DNA from: Amorphoplanes digitatis
Lineage (GTDB): Bacteria > Actinomycetota > Actinomycetes > Mycobacteriales > Micromonosporaceae
Direction of reading: 5' to 3'
Assembly (NCBI RefSeq): GCF_014205335.1
Contig: NZ_JACHNH010000001.1
Span: 6,008,501 to 6,072,500 of the forward strand
DNA: 64,000 nt
Shown: piece after piece, positions 52,504-61,461 of the stretch
Layout of the letters: every line of letters starts with the position of its first letter
How positions within the stretch are numbered: the first letter of the stretch is position 1
The notes under the pieces: generated by a model
Seen by the model: the letters and a program-made list of their open reading frames with translations, nothing else
Database searches by the model: none
What the model was told of the DNA's origin: nothing
Made by a program: the position numbers and the translations under genes

Positions 52504-54120
52504 ATGCACAAGTCCACTGGGCCATCGGTCAGTTGTGACCACAGCGTGCTGGACGAGCCGCAAGCGGTGCTGGCCGCCGCGCTGGAGGCCTACGTCGCCG
52601 TCGACGCCGACGGGCGTGTGGTCGGCTGGAATCCCGCGGCCGAGGCGTTGTTCGGCTACACCCACGCGCAGGTATGCGGTGAACCGGTCATAGACCTCGT
52701 CTTTCCCGACCGGCACCGCGACTCGCACCGCGCCGGACTGGCTCAACTCGCCGCCGGTGAACCCGGCACGGTACTCGGACGGCGGCTGCGGATGCCCGTA
52801 CAGGACGCCGAGGGTCACGAGTTCCAGGTCGAGATGACGGTCGTCGCGACCACCGGGCCGAGGGGCCGGATCTTCCACGCCTTCTGCCACGACATCACCG
52901 CGGCGCACCGCGCGAGCCGCTTCACCGCCGTGGAGTCCGACGTCTCCCGCGGTCTCGCCGAGGCCGACTCCAGCGAATCAGCCGTCGAACGGGTCGTGCA
53001 GGTCCTCGGCACCACGATGGGCTGGCCCATGGCCGAGGTCTGGCTGGCCACCGAGCCACGGTCATCGCTGTCCTGTGCCGCCCGGCACACCGCGCCCGCC
53101 CGCGACCTGAGCGAATTCGAGATTCCCGCCGTCGAGCCGGGTGCCGGCCTACCCGGGCAGGTCTACGCAACTGGGCAACCCCGGTGGATCCCGGACCTGG
53201 CCGAGGACACCAGCCTGCCGCGCTGCGGCCGCGCCGCCGCCCGCGTCGGCCTGCACGTCGCCGTAGGAGTGCCGATCTGCGTCGGTAGCGACGCGATCGG
53301 CGCGCTGTGTGTCTACGGCAACCGCGCCGAGGACCCCGAAGACACGCTTACCGTGTTCCTCACCGGCATCGCCGCCCAGATGGGGCAGTACTGGGAACGT
53401 CGCCGCGCCGAGGAACTGGCCGTCGAGCTCGCACACACCAAGGAGGAGTTCCTGGCCCTGGTCACCCACGAGCTGCGCAACCCTCTGGCGATCATCGCCA
53501 GCACCGCCGAGATGTTCGACAAGGACCTCGACACCCTCACCCTCGACGATCAGCGCGGATACCTGGGCACCATCTCCCGCAGCGCGAACCGGCTCACCCT
53601 TCTCGCCGACGATCTGCTCGACCTGAGCCGACTCGAATCGGGGAACCTCGCGATCCGGCTCACCGACACCGAGCTGAGCGGCATCATCGGCGCCGCGGTC
53701 GACGCCGTGCGTCCGGACGCCGCCGCGAAACGCCTGACCGTCATCGTGGACCTTCCGTCCGGCCGTCTGCCGCTGTGTGCCGATCCCGACCGATTACGCC
53801 AGGTCGCCGACAACCTGCTGACCAACGCCGTCAAGTACACCCCGCACGGCGGGACGGTCACGGTCTGCGCGACCGCCGAGGACGGCTGGATCCGCTGGAC
53901 GGTCTCCGACACCGGCATCGGCATCCCGCCGGCCGAGCGACCCCAGATGTTCCGCCGCTTCTACCGCGCCTCCACCGCCACCGACAGGCGCATCCCCGGC
54001 GTCGGCCTCGGCCTGGTCATCACTCGCGCCATCATCGAGCGCCACCACGGCAGCATCACGTTCGGCGACCACGACGGGCCGGGCACCACCTTCGTCATCC
54101 GGATACCCACCGAGGCATGA
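52504..54120 (+). CDS. PAS-GAF sensor histidine kinase
   Basis: This 538-residue soluble kinase has a PAS domain (about 20-140, VAVDADGRVVGWNPAAEALFGY), a GAF domain (about 150-295), HisKA with the phospho-His in FLALVTHELRNPLAIIAS, and HATPase motifs (DNLLTNAVKYTP; VSDTGIGIP; GVGLGLVITRAI). There are no membrane helices. It lies divergently between the two nitroreductase genes and could be a redox or gas sensor for this island; no response regulator is adjacent. RBS GGAGAG precedes ATG 52504. Confidence 0.87.
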   Translation: MHKSTGPSVSCDHSVLDEPQAVLAAALEAYVAVDADGRVVGWNPAAEALFGYTHAQVCGEPVIDLVFPDRHRDSHRAGLAQLAAGEPGTVLGRRLRMPVQDAEGHEFQVEMTVVATTGPRGRIFHAFCHDITAAHRASRFTAVESDVSRGLAEADSSESAVERVVQVLGTTMGWPMAEVWLATEPRSSLSCAARHTAPARDLSEFEIPAVEPGAGLPGQVYATGQPRWIPDLAEDTSLPRCGRAAARVGLHVAVGVPICVGSDAIGALCVYGNRAEDPEDTLTVFLTGIAAQMGQYWERRRAEELAVELAHTKEEFLALVTHELRNPLAIIASTAEMFDKDLDTLTLDDQRGYLGTISRSANRLTLLADDLLDLSRLESGNLAIRLTDTELSGIIGAAVDAVRPDAAAKRLTVIVDLPSGRLPLCADPDRLRQVADNLLTNAVKYTPHGGTVTVCATAEDGWIRWTVSDTGIGIPPAERPQMFRRFYRASTATDRRIPGVGLGLVITRAIIERHHGSITFGDHDGPGTTFVIRIPTEA

Positions 54121-54121
54121 G

Positions 54122-55120
54122 TCAGTCCTCGACCTGGATGGCGTCGTGTGCCGCCCGCCGCGGCGACACCGGCAGCACCTCGTCGGAGTCGACGTAGCCG
54201 AGCCGTACGATCAGGAAGGGCTCGCCGGTGTCGGGCAGGAGCCGCCGCAGCAGCCGGCGCGGCCAGGCCACCTCGACGGCCTCGCTGATCGGCGCGGTGG
54301 CGAGGCCCTCGGCGGTCGCACCCAGCAGCAGCGCCGACATCGCCTCCCCGCCGCACAGCAGGTTCAGCGGGCGGTCACCGGCGCCGTACAGAATCGCGTA
54401 CACCGCGCCCTCGTCGTCGCCCGCGCCGGCGAGCAGCCCCGCCGATCCGGACGGCAGCAGGTTACGCACCGGCACCCGCCGCAGGCTGTTCTGCACCGCG
54501 GTGGCGGGTGGCACCCCGTCGCCCGTCCACGCCGGCCGATGCGTCCACCGGGTGAGCTCGCTGCGGTAGGCCGGGTCGAAGTACTCCACGTCGGCCGCCT
54601 GGTCCACCAGCATGGCCAGCGTCGGCACCCGCTCGTCCGGCACCTCGTGCAGGCGGGCGCCCTCCGCCTCGACCAGTCGGCCCAGCCGGGCCAGCGTGTC
54701 GTCCGACGGCCGGCGTTCACCGAAGGCCCGGCGGTCGGTGCGCCGACGGCTGACCGAGGCCGCCAGCCCGGCGGCGACCGGGTCCGGCGCGCCACGGCCG
54801 GTCACCCGGATCCGGGCCAGCAGGTCCGGGCGCCGATCGTCCGGCAGACGGTCGACCTCCGCGCACCAGCCCTGTGCGGCCAGGGCGATGCGCGCGTGAT
54901 GCAGCGCGCCACCGCAGCTGAGCAGCAGCAGGCGCCCCTCCGCGTCGGTCGCGCCGAGCCGGCGCGCCGAGTCCGAGAAGAGCTCGGCGACGTCACCGGC
55001 GACGCGCCACTTCCACGGCTGGGTGTTGAACACCGACGGCGCGCGCAGGGAGGACCGGGCGGCCGACTCGAGGGCCACGCGCGCCTCGGCGCGGATGACG
55101 GCGTTGGCGTCGGCGTTCAT
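54122..55120 (-). CDS. Acg-like nitroreductase-family protein (second copy)
   Basis: The 332-residue protein is related to the one at 51321-52286. Shared signatures are APSVFNTQPWKWRVAGD, LLLLSCGGALHHARIALAAQGW and ATAPISEAVEV near the end. It probably binds FMN; its role is in stress or dormancy by analogy with Acg. The stop is one base past the stop of the convergent kinase gene. GGAGG precedes ATG 55120. Confidence 0.8.
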   Translation of the reverse strand: MNADANAVIRAEARVALESAARSSLRAPSVFNTQPWKWRVAGDVAELFSDSARRLGATDAEGRLLLLSCGGALHHARIALAAQGWCAEVDRLPDDRRPDLLARIRVTGRGAPDPVAAGLAASVSRRRTDRRAFGERRPSDDTLARLGRLVEAEGARLHEVPDERVPTLAMLVDQAADVEYFDPAYRSELTRWTHRPAWTGDGVPPATAVQNSLRRVPVRNLLPSGSAGLLAGAGDDEGAVYAILYGAGDRPLNLLCGGEAMSALLLGATAEGLATAPISEAVEVAWPRRLLRRLLPDTGEPFLIVRLGYVDSDEVLPVSPRRAAHDAIQVED

Positions 55121-55178
55121 GGCGGGGCCTCCGATCCTCGTATCCCCTCAAACTGTCAGGGCGTGACGAAAGCGAGCA

Positions 55179-55192
55179 GTGCCGTTGGTCCC
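55179..55192. promoter_or_regulatory. DosR/DevR-like site upstream of second nitroreductase
   Basis: GTGCCGTTGGTCCC, about 60 nt upstream of the nitroreductase start, matches 10 of 14 positions of the DosR box. It is the weakest of the four sites in palindromic symmetry. Confidence 0.3.
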
Positions 55193-55223
55193 GGCCGGAC
55201 AGGACGGAGGTCACGCCCGCATG

Positions 55224-55913
55224 TCAGGCGATGCCGTACGCCAGTCCGGTGCCGAGGACGTCGCGGTCGTCGTAGTCGTACTCGAGCTCGTCGGCGACGG
55301 CGACCACCCCCGGGACCCGCCGGATCAGCCGGTCGGCGATGGCCTTCGTGGAGAACCTGTCGACGCGGCCGGTCAGGGTCACCAGACCGTCCCGCACGGC
55401 GACCCGCACCTTCGCGGCGTCCTCCACGAGGGACGTACGCAGCACTCCCGACTCCACGTCGGCACGGATCTCGTCGTCGGGGCGCAGATGCACCTTGAGC
55501 AGGTCGCCTCGCGAGACGATGCCGATCAGCCGGCCGAGGTCGTCGACGACCGGAAGCCGCTTGACGGCCTCGCGGTCCATGAGCCGTGCCGCCGCGGCCA
55601 GCGAGGCGCCGGCGGGCACCACCACAGGCGGTGCGCTCATCAACTCGGCCGCCGTGCGCGCCGAGGCCTTGGTCCGGTCACCACGACGGCGGCGGCCGTC
55701 GAACAGCCGCGGCTCCTCGTCACCGGCGTACTCGATCTTGCGGAGCAGGTCCGCCTCGGAGACCACGCCGGTCACGCGCTGGAAGTCGTCGACGACCGGC
55801 ACCGCGCTGAAGCGGTGACCCACGAGCAGGTCCACCACCTCCCGGTACGCGGCACTCTGCGAAACGGTGACCACTGCCGTGGTCATGACGTCCTCCACCT
55901 GCCAGGTCTTCAT
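55224..55913 (-). CDS. CBS-pair and BON domain protein (second copy)
   Basis: The 229-residue protein has CBS motifs VEDVMTTAVVTVSQSAAYREV and AELMSAPPVVVPAGASLAAAARLM, an LGRLIGIVSRGDLL repeat end and a BON segment (VRVAVRDGLVTLTGRVDRFSTKAIADRLI). It has the same design as 50612-51226 but with a longer basic linker between the CBS motifs. ATG 55913 follows AAGGAGG by 6 nt. Confidence 0.87.
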   Translation of the reverse strand: MKTWQVEDVMTTAVVTVSQSAAYREVVDLLVGHRFSAVPVVDDFQRVTGVVSEADLLRKIEYAGDEEPRLFDGRRRRGDRTKASARTAAELMSAPPVVVPAGASLAAAARLMDREAVKRLPVVDDLGRLIGIVSRGDLLKVHLRPDDEIRADVESGVLRTSLVEDAAKVRVAVRDGLVTLTGRVDRFSTKAIADRLIRRVPGVVAVADELEYDYDDRDVLGTGLAYGIA

Positions 55914-55991
55914 CACGAACCTCCTTGTCGGTCACCTCGAACGCTAGGGGCCACCGACGGGACGAGGCAGGGCCGGCCGGCACCCATCGAC

Positions 55992-56005
55992 GGGACCGAT
56001 GACCC
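55992..56005. promoter_or_regulatory. DosR/DevR-like palindrome, site 1
   Basis: GGGACCGATGACCC lies in the divergent region between the second CBS gene and the SHOCT gene and matches 10 of 14 positions of the DosR box. Confidence 0.45.
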
Positions 56006-56019
56006 GGGATGCCGCACTC

Positions 56020-56033
56020 AGGACCAATGGCCC
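56020..56033. promoter_or_regulatory. DosR/DevR-like palindrome, site 2
   Basis: AGGACCAATGGCCC begins 28 nt after the start of site 1 and also matches 10 of 14 positions. Tandem boxes are usual at DosR-controlled promoters. Confidence 0.45.
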
Positions 56034-56098
56034 TGACCCTCGCCACGGCGCGGCGCCAAGCTGGGTGCGGCGGCGGGACGACGGAGAGGACCTGCGCC

Positions 56099-56344
56099 AT
56101 GATGTTCTACGGAAACGGCATGGGCGCCGACGGCTGGGTTCTGATGTTGCTGTCGACGTCGGCGCTGTGGGCACTGCTGATCGCGGCGATCGTGCTCGTG
56201 GCGCGGTCCCTGCGGGTACCGACCACGACCGGGGCACGCAGCGCCGCGGCCGAGGACGTCCTCGCCGAACGGTTCGCGCGCGGCGAGATCGACTCCGACG
56301 ACTACGAACAGCGGCTGCGAACCCTGCGCGCGGCGCGTCCCTGA
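56099..56344 (+). CDS. Small membrane SHOCT-domain protein
   Basis: The 81-residue protein has one transmembrane helix (VLMLLSTSALWALLIAAIVLVARSL) and a C-terminal SHOCT motif (DVLAERFARGEIDSDDYEQRLRTL). SHOCT is a short oligomerisation domain found at the end of many small membrane proteins. It is divergent from the CBS-BON gene, with two DosR-like boxes between. GGAGAGGA precedes the ATG. Confidence 0.8.
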   Translation: MMFYGNGMGADGWVLMLLSTSALWALLIAAIVLVARSLRVPTTTGARSAAAEDVLAERFARGEIDSDDYEQRLRTLRAARP

Positions 56345-56584
56345 CACGCAGACACCCGGGCAGATCACCGTCCTCCCCGTACGGGATGGCGAGCGTCCCG
56401 TCGGCCCGTGATCGACGTCGACCGCCTCGCCGCCGCGGCCCCGCGCCCGTGGTGGGCGCGGCTGCCGCGGGCGCACCGGCTGGTGATCCAGCCCGGAAGG
56501 TGCACACGATGAGCCATTCGGCCCCTGGTCAGACCCATCGCCGGCTGCTGCGCTCGTAAGACATCCACAGAGGGGGATCCCGCC

Positions 56585-58174
56585 ATGGTTGTGCGCCCCG
56601 GCCGACGTGCCCTGCTGACCGTGTCGTCCGTACTGGTTCTGGTGACGGCCTCCGCCGGATGGGCGGCGCCGGCGGCGGCCGCGGCGCCCTCCGCGCAGCC
56701 CGGCAGCTTCACCGGGTACGGCTTCGACGCCTGCACCGCGCCGTCGAGCGCCGCCATGCAGGCCTGGCTGTCCTCGCCCTACCGGGCCGTCGGCGTCTAC
56801 TTCGGCGGGAACAACCGGGGATGCGCCCAGCCGAATCTGACCGCCGCCTGGGTCGCCGAGCAGCAGGCCGCCGGCTGGCACCTGATTCCCCTGTACGTCG
56901 GGCCGCAGGCGTCCTGCACCACGTCGAACAAGCGGTACCGCATCGACGACACGCAGGCCGCCGCGCAGGGACGGGCCACCGCGGAGGACGCGGTGACGCA
57001 GGCGCGGTCCCTCGGTCTGCCGGCCGACAGTGTGCTGATCTACGACATGGAGGCGTACCGCACCGACGACGCCGCCTGCCGCGAAGGCGTGCTGTCGTTC
57101 ATGAGCGCGTGGACGGCCCGGTTGCACGACAACGGCTACCTGTCCGGCTTTTACAGCAGCATGAGCTCGGGCGTGGCCGACCAGGTGAACGCATACAACC
57201 GCGCGGGTTACGTACGACCGGACTATCTCGACTTCGCCCGCTGGGACCAGGTCGCCACCGTGACGGATGCCGCGCTGCCCGCCGGGTACTGGTCACCGCG
57301 TCGGCGGATCAAGCAGTACCGCGGTGACCACGACGAGACGTGGGGCGGGGTCACGATCAACATCGACAACGACTACCTCGACGTCGCACCGTTGCCGCGG
57401 ACCGGTTTCGCCGACTTCGACGCCAGCGGCTGGTCGGACCTGCTGGCACGCACGACGAGCGGCGGCGCCCTCGTGCTCTACCCCGGCAACGGCACCCTGC
57501 TGGACACCGCAGCCGCCCGTACGCTCAGCGGCGGCTGGTCCGCGATGAGCGCGATCATCCGCATCGGTGATCTGAACCGTGACGGGCGTGAGGACGTCGT
57601 CGCGCGCGAGAGCGCGACCGGCGACCTGTGGTTCTACCCCGGAACCGGGTCCGGCTTCGGCACCCGCAAGCGGATCGGCATCGGCGGCTGGAACGGCATG
57701 CGGGAGCTCACCGCGATCGGTGACTTCAACCGCGACGGCTACCCGGACCTGCTCGCCGCGAAGACCAGCGACGGGAAGCTCTACCTGTATCCGGGTGCCG
57801 CGGGAGTGACGCTCGGCCCGCGGGTGGTGGTCGGCACCGGCGGCTGGAACACCATGAGCGAACTCGCCGGAGTCGGTGACTTCAACGCGGACGGCTACCA
57901 GGACTTCGCCGCACGCCTCACCTCGACCGGTGCGCTGTATCTCTACCCGGGCCGGACCGGTGGGTTCGCGGCCCGCCGGCAGATCGGCATCAGCGGCTGG
58001 AACGGCATGCGCGACCTCGTCGGCGCCGGCGACTTCAACCGCGACGGCCGCACGGACCTCGCCGCGGTGCAGACGTCCACCGGTTACGTGTTCCTCTACC
58101 CCGGCAACGGCACCACCCTGCAGGCCCGGATCCGGCTTGCCACCGGCTTCACCGGCCGCACCCCGATGGCATGA
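56585..58174 (+). CDS. Secreted DUF1906 glycoside-hydrolase-like protein with FG-GAP/VCBS repeats
   Basis: In this 529-residue protein a signal peptide (about 1-34) precedes a DUF1906 (Rv2525c-like, GH25-fold) domain: GYGFDACTAPSSAAMQAW, YRAVGVYFGG, SVLIYDMEAY and IDNDYLDVAPLP. The C-terminal half has four or five FG-GAP/VCBS-like repeats with IGDLNRDGREDVVARE and IGDFNRDGYPDLLAAK, whose DxNxDGxxD loops bind Ca2+. It probably acts on cell wall or other polysaccharide outside the cell. Confidence 0.85.
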   Translation: MVVRPGRRALLTVSSVLVLVTASAGWAAPAAAAAPSAQPGSFTGYGFDACTAPSSAAMQAWLSSPYRAVGVYFGGNNRGCAQPNLTAAWVAEQQAAGWHLIPLYVGPQASCTTSNKRYRIDDTQAAAQGRATAEDAVTQARSLGLPADSVLIYDMEAYRTDDAACREGVLSFMSAWTARLHDNGYLSGFYSSMSSGVADQVNAYNRAGYVRPDYLDFARWDQVATVTDAALPAGYWSPRRRIKQYRGDHDETWGGVTINIDNDYLDVAPLPRTGFADFDASGWSDLLARTTSGGALVLYPGNGTLLDTAAARTLSGGWSAMSAIIRIGDLNRDGREDVVARESATGDLWFYPGTGSGFGTRKRIGIGGWNGMRELTAIGDFNRDGYPDLLAAKTSDGKLYLYPGAAGVTLGPRVVVGTGGWNTMSELAGVGDFNADGYQDFAARLTSTGALYLYPGRTGGFAARRQIGISGWNGMRDLVGAGDFNRDGRTDLAAVQTSTGYVFLYPGNGTTLQARIRLATGFTGRTPMA

Positions 58175-58199
58175 CCCGCCCTGGCACGTCGCGGGGTCA
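58172..58199. terminator. Hairpin between convergent genes (weak)
   Basis: TGACCCGC...GCGGGGTCA forms an imperfect stem of 8-9 bp between the DUF1906 and DUF805 genes and includes or touches both stop codons. There is no T-run. Confidence 0.3.
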
Positions 58200-58586
58200 G
58201 AGCAGATCCGGGTCGTACTGGTTGGGGCCGTCGCTGGCCAGGACCGTCATGATGAGAACGACGAAGCTGCCGAGCGGGATGAATCCGAGCAGCTGCCACC
58301 AGCCGCTCAGGCCGGCGTCGTGCAGCCGCCGGCAGGTGACCGCCAGGGTCGGCAGGAACCCGGCGACGAAGAACACCAGGATCAGCAGGCCGAGGGCGGG
58401 ACTGCTCTCGCCGGAGTCCTCGACGAGGATGCCGAGCCCGATCAGCGCGGCGAAGATGATCCCGTTGATGAGGGTGAACCACCAGTACTCGGCGCGGGTC
58501 GCCCGGCCGGTGAACGTGGCGTACCTGCGGTAGCAGCCCGCCCAGTAGCCCAGCGGCCCGACGCTGGTCCGGGTGTCGACGGTCAC
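58197..58586 (-). CDS. DUF805 family membrane protein
   Basis: The 129-residue protein has the DUF805 layout: FTGRATRAEYWWFTL at the start, hydrophobic helices, the conserved TCRRLHDAGLSGWWQLL loop and a late helix. The function is unknown (YhaH-type inner-membrane proteins). GTG 58586 follows AAGGAGG. Confidence 0.88.
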   Translation of the reverse strand: MTVDTRTSVGPLGYWAGCYRRYATFTGRATRAEYWWFTLINGIIFAALIGLGILVEDSGESSPALGLLILVFFVAGFLPTLAVTCRRLHDAGLSGWWQLLGFIPLGSFVVLIMTVLASDGPNQYDPDLL

Positions 58587-58620
58587 GGTGTCCTCCTTGG
58601 ATACTCCGAGATCGTTGACA

Positions 58621-59349
58621 CTAGGGCTCGACCGGCGTCGCCGCTGCCCCGGTCAGGCCGATGGCGCGCAGCTGAGCCTCGACGATCTCGTCGAAATACC
58701 CGGCGGCGTCCGGCGTGACCGGGCGCAGTTGGCCGAAGACCTCCATGGCGACGAAGCCGTGCACCGTCACGAACGTGTCCATCGCCAGCGCCGTCAACGC
58801 GACCGGCCCGCCGTACCCGCGCCGCCGGCGCAGCACGGTCAGCTGCTCGACCGTCTCCGGCCGCAGCCGCGCCTCCCGTCGTGCCACCGCCGCGCGATCG
58901 ACCAGATCCTGGTCGTACGCCGTGACGAGCAGGTGGTGCAGGAAGTCGCCGACCCGGGCACCGGCACGGATGGTCTGCTCGCCGGGCGCGCGGTAGCCCG
59001 GCACCGGCGTGCCGTATGCCAGCCCGAACTCGGCCGGATGCGCCACCGACCAGCGTCGGTACGCGTGTAGCCCGTCCGTCAGCGCGACGGCGGGGCCGGC
59101 CGCCGCGGCCCCGGCCTGCTCCACCGCGTCGGCCTGCTGGTCGAAGGCGCGTACGAGCAGGTCGGTGAGCAGCCCGTCGCGGTCGGGGAAGTAGCGGTAG
59201 AGGGCCGAGACGGCGATGCCCGCCTCGCGCGCCACGGCCCGCAGCGACAGGGCGGCCGCGCCGTTCTCGGTGAGGTGCCGCTGCGCGATGGCGCGCAGAT
59301 CGCCGAGCAGCTCCTCTCTCCGGCGTTCGCGCAGCCCCTTGCCCGTCAT
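58621..59349 (-). CDS. TetR-family repressor
   Basis: In this 242-residue protein the N-terminal helix-turn-helix is ENGAAALSLRAVAREAGIAVSALYRYFPDRDGLLTDLL. The C-terminal part resembles the WHG (TetR_C_13) domain (AYRRWSVAHPAEFGLAYG). It is divergent from the DUF4386 gene, and two palindromes lie in the 96-nt gap, so it likely represses that gene and itself. Confidence 0.87.
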   Translation of the reverse strand: MTGKGLRERRREELLGDLRAIAQRHLTENGAAALSLRAVAREAGIAVSALYRYFPDRDGLLTDLLVRAFDQQADAVEQAGAAAAGPAVALTDGLHAYRRWSVAHPAEFGLAYGTPVPGYRAPGEQTIRAGARVGDFLHHLLVTAYDQDLVDRAAVARREARLRPETVEQLTVLRRRRGYGGPVALTALAMDTFVTVHGFVAMEVFGQLRPVTPDAAGYFDEIVEAQLRAIGLTGAAATPVEP

Positions 59350-59367
59350 GCAGAACACCGTACACAA

Positions 59368-59384
59368 CGAGAGCACTGCTCTTG
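59368..59384. promoter_or_regulatory. TetR operator candidate, site 1
   Basis: CGAGAGCA-C-TGCTCTTG is an 8-1-8 inverted repeat with one mismatch pair. It is related to site 2, with its centre 33 bp away (about three helical turns). Confidence 0.5.
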
Positions 59385-59399
59385 ACGGTTCGGGAGTTT

Positions 59400-59418
59400 T
59401 CGAGAACACTGTTCTCGA
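59400..59418. promoter_or_regulatory. TetR operator candidate, site 2 (perfect palindrome)
   Basis: TCGAGAACA-C-TGTTCTCGA is a perfect 9-1-9 palindrome about 28 nt upstream of the DUF4386 start, in the shared promoter region with the TetR gene. Confidence 0.6.
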
Positions 59419-59445
59419 CGTGAACACCGCTCTCAAGGAGAGAAC

Positions 59446-60162
59446 ATGCAAGCTGTCGACACCGCCCGCCGAATGCCCGTCACCGGCCTGTTGCTGGTCG
59501 CCGCCGGGGTGCTCGCCGCCGCGGGCAGCACGATCCTGGGCGACGCCTTCGACTGGCCCGCCAGCCTCGACCACGGTGCCGCCGACGCGCTTCCCGCGTT
59601 CGCCGCGCACGCCACCGCGATCAGGCTCGGCTTCTATCTCAACCTGCTGAGCAGCCTGGTGCTGATACCGGTGGCGATCGCCTTCTCGGCCGCGCTCGGC
59701 CCCGCCTCGATCGCGGTCCGGTCGCTCACGGCGTTCGGCGTGGCCGGCGCGCTGGCACAGACCCTCGGCTGGGTGCGCTGGCCGCTGGCCGTACCGCGGC
59801 TCGCCGACGCCTACCTCGCCGCGGCGCCGGGCTCCGCGGAACGCGCCGCCGTCGGCGCGTCCTACGACCTCATCAACGCGTACGCGGGCGGCGCCGTCGG
59901 CGAGCACCTCGGCTGGCTGCTCCAGGGCATCTGGGCCGTCGGCATCGGCGTCCTGCTCGCGCGCTCCACGTTCCTGCCGCGATGGCTCGGCATGGCCGGC
60001 GCCGCGCTCGCCGCGGTCTGGCTGCCGTTCACCGCGGCGAGCGGCTTCACCGGTTCACATGTCGGCGCCGTCGCCACGATCGGAACCCTGACCTACACCA
60101 TCTGGTACGTCTGGCTCCTGGTCGTCGGCGTCGTTCTCCTGGTACGCGCTCGACGGCAATAA
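59446..60162 (+). CDS. DUF4386-like membrane protein
   Basis: The 238-residue protein has six or seven hydrophobic helices, PVTGLLLVAAGVLAAAGSTILGD at the start and LRARRQ-like basic residues at the end. Placement of charged loops matches DUF4386-type proteins of unknown function. It is divergent from the TetR gene and likely its target. AAGGAGAG precedes the ATG. Confidence 0.7.
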   Translation: MQAVDTARRMPVTGLLLVAAGVLAAAGSTILGDAFDWPASLDHGAADALPAFAAHATAIRLGFYLNLLSSLVLIPVAIAFSAALGPASIAVRSLTAFGVAGALAQTLGWVRWPLAVPRLADAYLAAAPGSAERAAVGASYDLINAYAGGAVGEHLGWLLQGIWAVGIGVLLARSTFLPRWLGMAGAALAAVWLPFTAASGFTGSHVGAVATIGTLTYTIWYVWLLVVGVVLLVRARRQ

Positions 60163-60200
60163 CTATTAGGAGTGTTGACAGTTGACGTAACATCCATCAC

Positions 60201-60220
60201 GCTCGATTTAATTTTCGAGC
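60201..60220 (+). promoter_or_regulatory. Hairpin upstream of chitinase start
   Basis: GCTCGA-TTTAATTT-TCGAGC forms a 6-bp stem with an AT loop directly before the AAGGAG of the chitinase gene. It could influence translation or mark an operator. Confidence 0.35.
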
Positions 60221-60231
60221 AAGGAGATGCG

Positions 60232-61449
60232 ATGAGGCATTCGTACCGCTGGGCGGCACTGGCCGCCGCCGCCCTGACCATCGCCGCGGGAGTCGTGACG
60301 TCCCCCGCCGTCCTCGCCGCGCCGACCGGCGCGATCATGGTGGCCTGCGCGGCCCCCGCCTGGGCCGAGGGCACCAGCTACGCCGCCGGCGCCCAGGTGA
60401 CCTACGCCGGGCGCCTCTACCGGGCCCGGGTGGCGCACACCCCGCCGGTGGGCGCCGGCTGGAATCCCGTCGCCGCGGCCTCCCTCTGGGAGGACCTCGG
60501 CGCCTGCGACACCACCACCCCGCCGACCACCCCGCCGACGACCCCGCCCACCTCGCCGCCGCCGCCGACGACGGCCGGGCTGCCGCATGCCCCGTACGTC
60601 GACATGGGCGCGTGGCCGTCGCCGAGCCTGCCCACGATGGTGACCAGCGGGAACCTCAAGCACGTGACGCTGGCGTTCATCACGGCGTCCGCCTGCAAGG
60701 CCATGTGGTTCAACGCGTACGACCCGCGGCAGGGCTGGGCCCGCGACCAGATCGACGCGGTCCGCGCCCGCGGCGGCGACGTGAAGATCTCGTTCGGCGG
60801 CGCGACCGGCATCGAGCTGGCGCAGGCGTGCACCAGCGTGGCCGCGCTCCAGGCCGAGTACCAGGCCGTGGTCACCGCGTACCAGCTGAAGTACATCGAC
60901 CTGGACATCGAGGGCAGCGCGACCGCCGAACCCGCCTCGGTGGCCCGGCGCTCGCAGGCGCTGGCCGCCCTGCAACGGGCCAACCCCGGCCTGCGGGTGT
61001 CGTTCACCCTGCCGGTGCTGCCCGAGGGCCTGACCGCGGACGGCCTGAACGTGATCCGCTCGGCACGCGACGCCGGCGTCGCCGTCGACCTGGTCAACGT
61101 CATGGCGATGGACTACTACCGCAACGGCGACTACGGCAACTTCGCCGTCGACGCCGCTAACGCGACGTTCAACCAGCTGAAGTCGCTGTACCCCGGCCGT
61201 ACCGATGCACAGGTCTGGAAGATGGTCGGCGTGACGCCGATGCTGGGCGTGAACGACGACGGCCGCGTCTACGACCAGGCGGACGCACGCCAGCTGGTCG
61301 CCTTCGCGCAGGGCCGGCACCTCGGCATGCTGAGCTTCTGGGAGCTCGGCCGGGACAAGAACGCCTGCACCGGCGCGCTGTACATGTGCACGAACATCCC
61401 ACAGCAGCCGTACGAGTTCAGCCGCATCTTCGCCGCCTACAACGGCTGA
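60232..61449 (+). CDS. Secreted GH18 chitinase with CBM5/12
   Basis: In this 405-residue protein a signal peptide (MRHSYRW..., cleavage near VLAAPTG) precedes a CBM5/12 chitin-binding domain (about 35-85, WAEGTSYAAGAQVTYAGRLY). A Thr/Pro linker (TTPPTTPPTTPPTSPPPP) leads to a GH18 catalytic domain with the DxxDxDxE-like motif in KYIDLDIEG (catalytic Glu) and VMAMDYY. It should degrade chitin outside the cell. ATG 60232 follows AAGGAG. Confidence 0.9.
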   Translation: MRHSYRWAALAAAALTIAAGVVTSPAVLAAPTGAIMVACAAPAWAEGTSYAAGAQVTYAGRLYRARVAHTPPVGAGWNPVAAASLWEDLGACDTTTPPTTPPTTPPTSPPPPTTAGLPHAPYVDMGAWPSPSLPTMVTSGNLKHVTLAFITASACKAMWFNAYDPRQGWARDQIDAVRARGGDVKISFGGATGIELAQACTSVAALQAEYQAVVTAYQLKYIDLDIEGSATAEPASVARRSQALAALQRANPGLRVSFTLPVLPEGLTADGLNVIRSARDAGVAVDLVNVMAMDYYRNGDYGNFAVDAANATFNQLKSLYPGRTDAQVWKMVGVTPMLGVNDDGRVYDQADARQLVAFAQGRHLGMLSFWELGRDKNACTGALYMCTNIPQQPYEFSRIFAAYNG

Positions 61450-61461
61450 TCCCGTTTCGAG

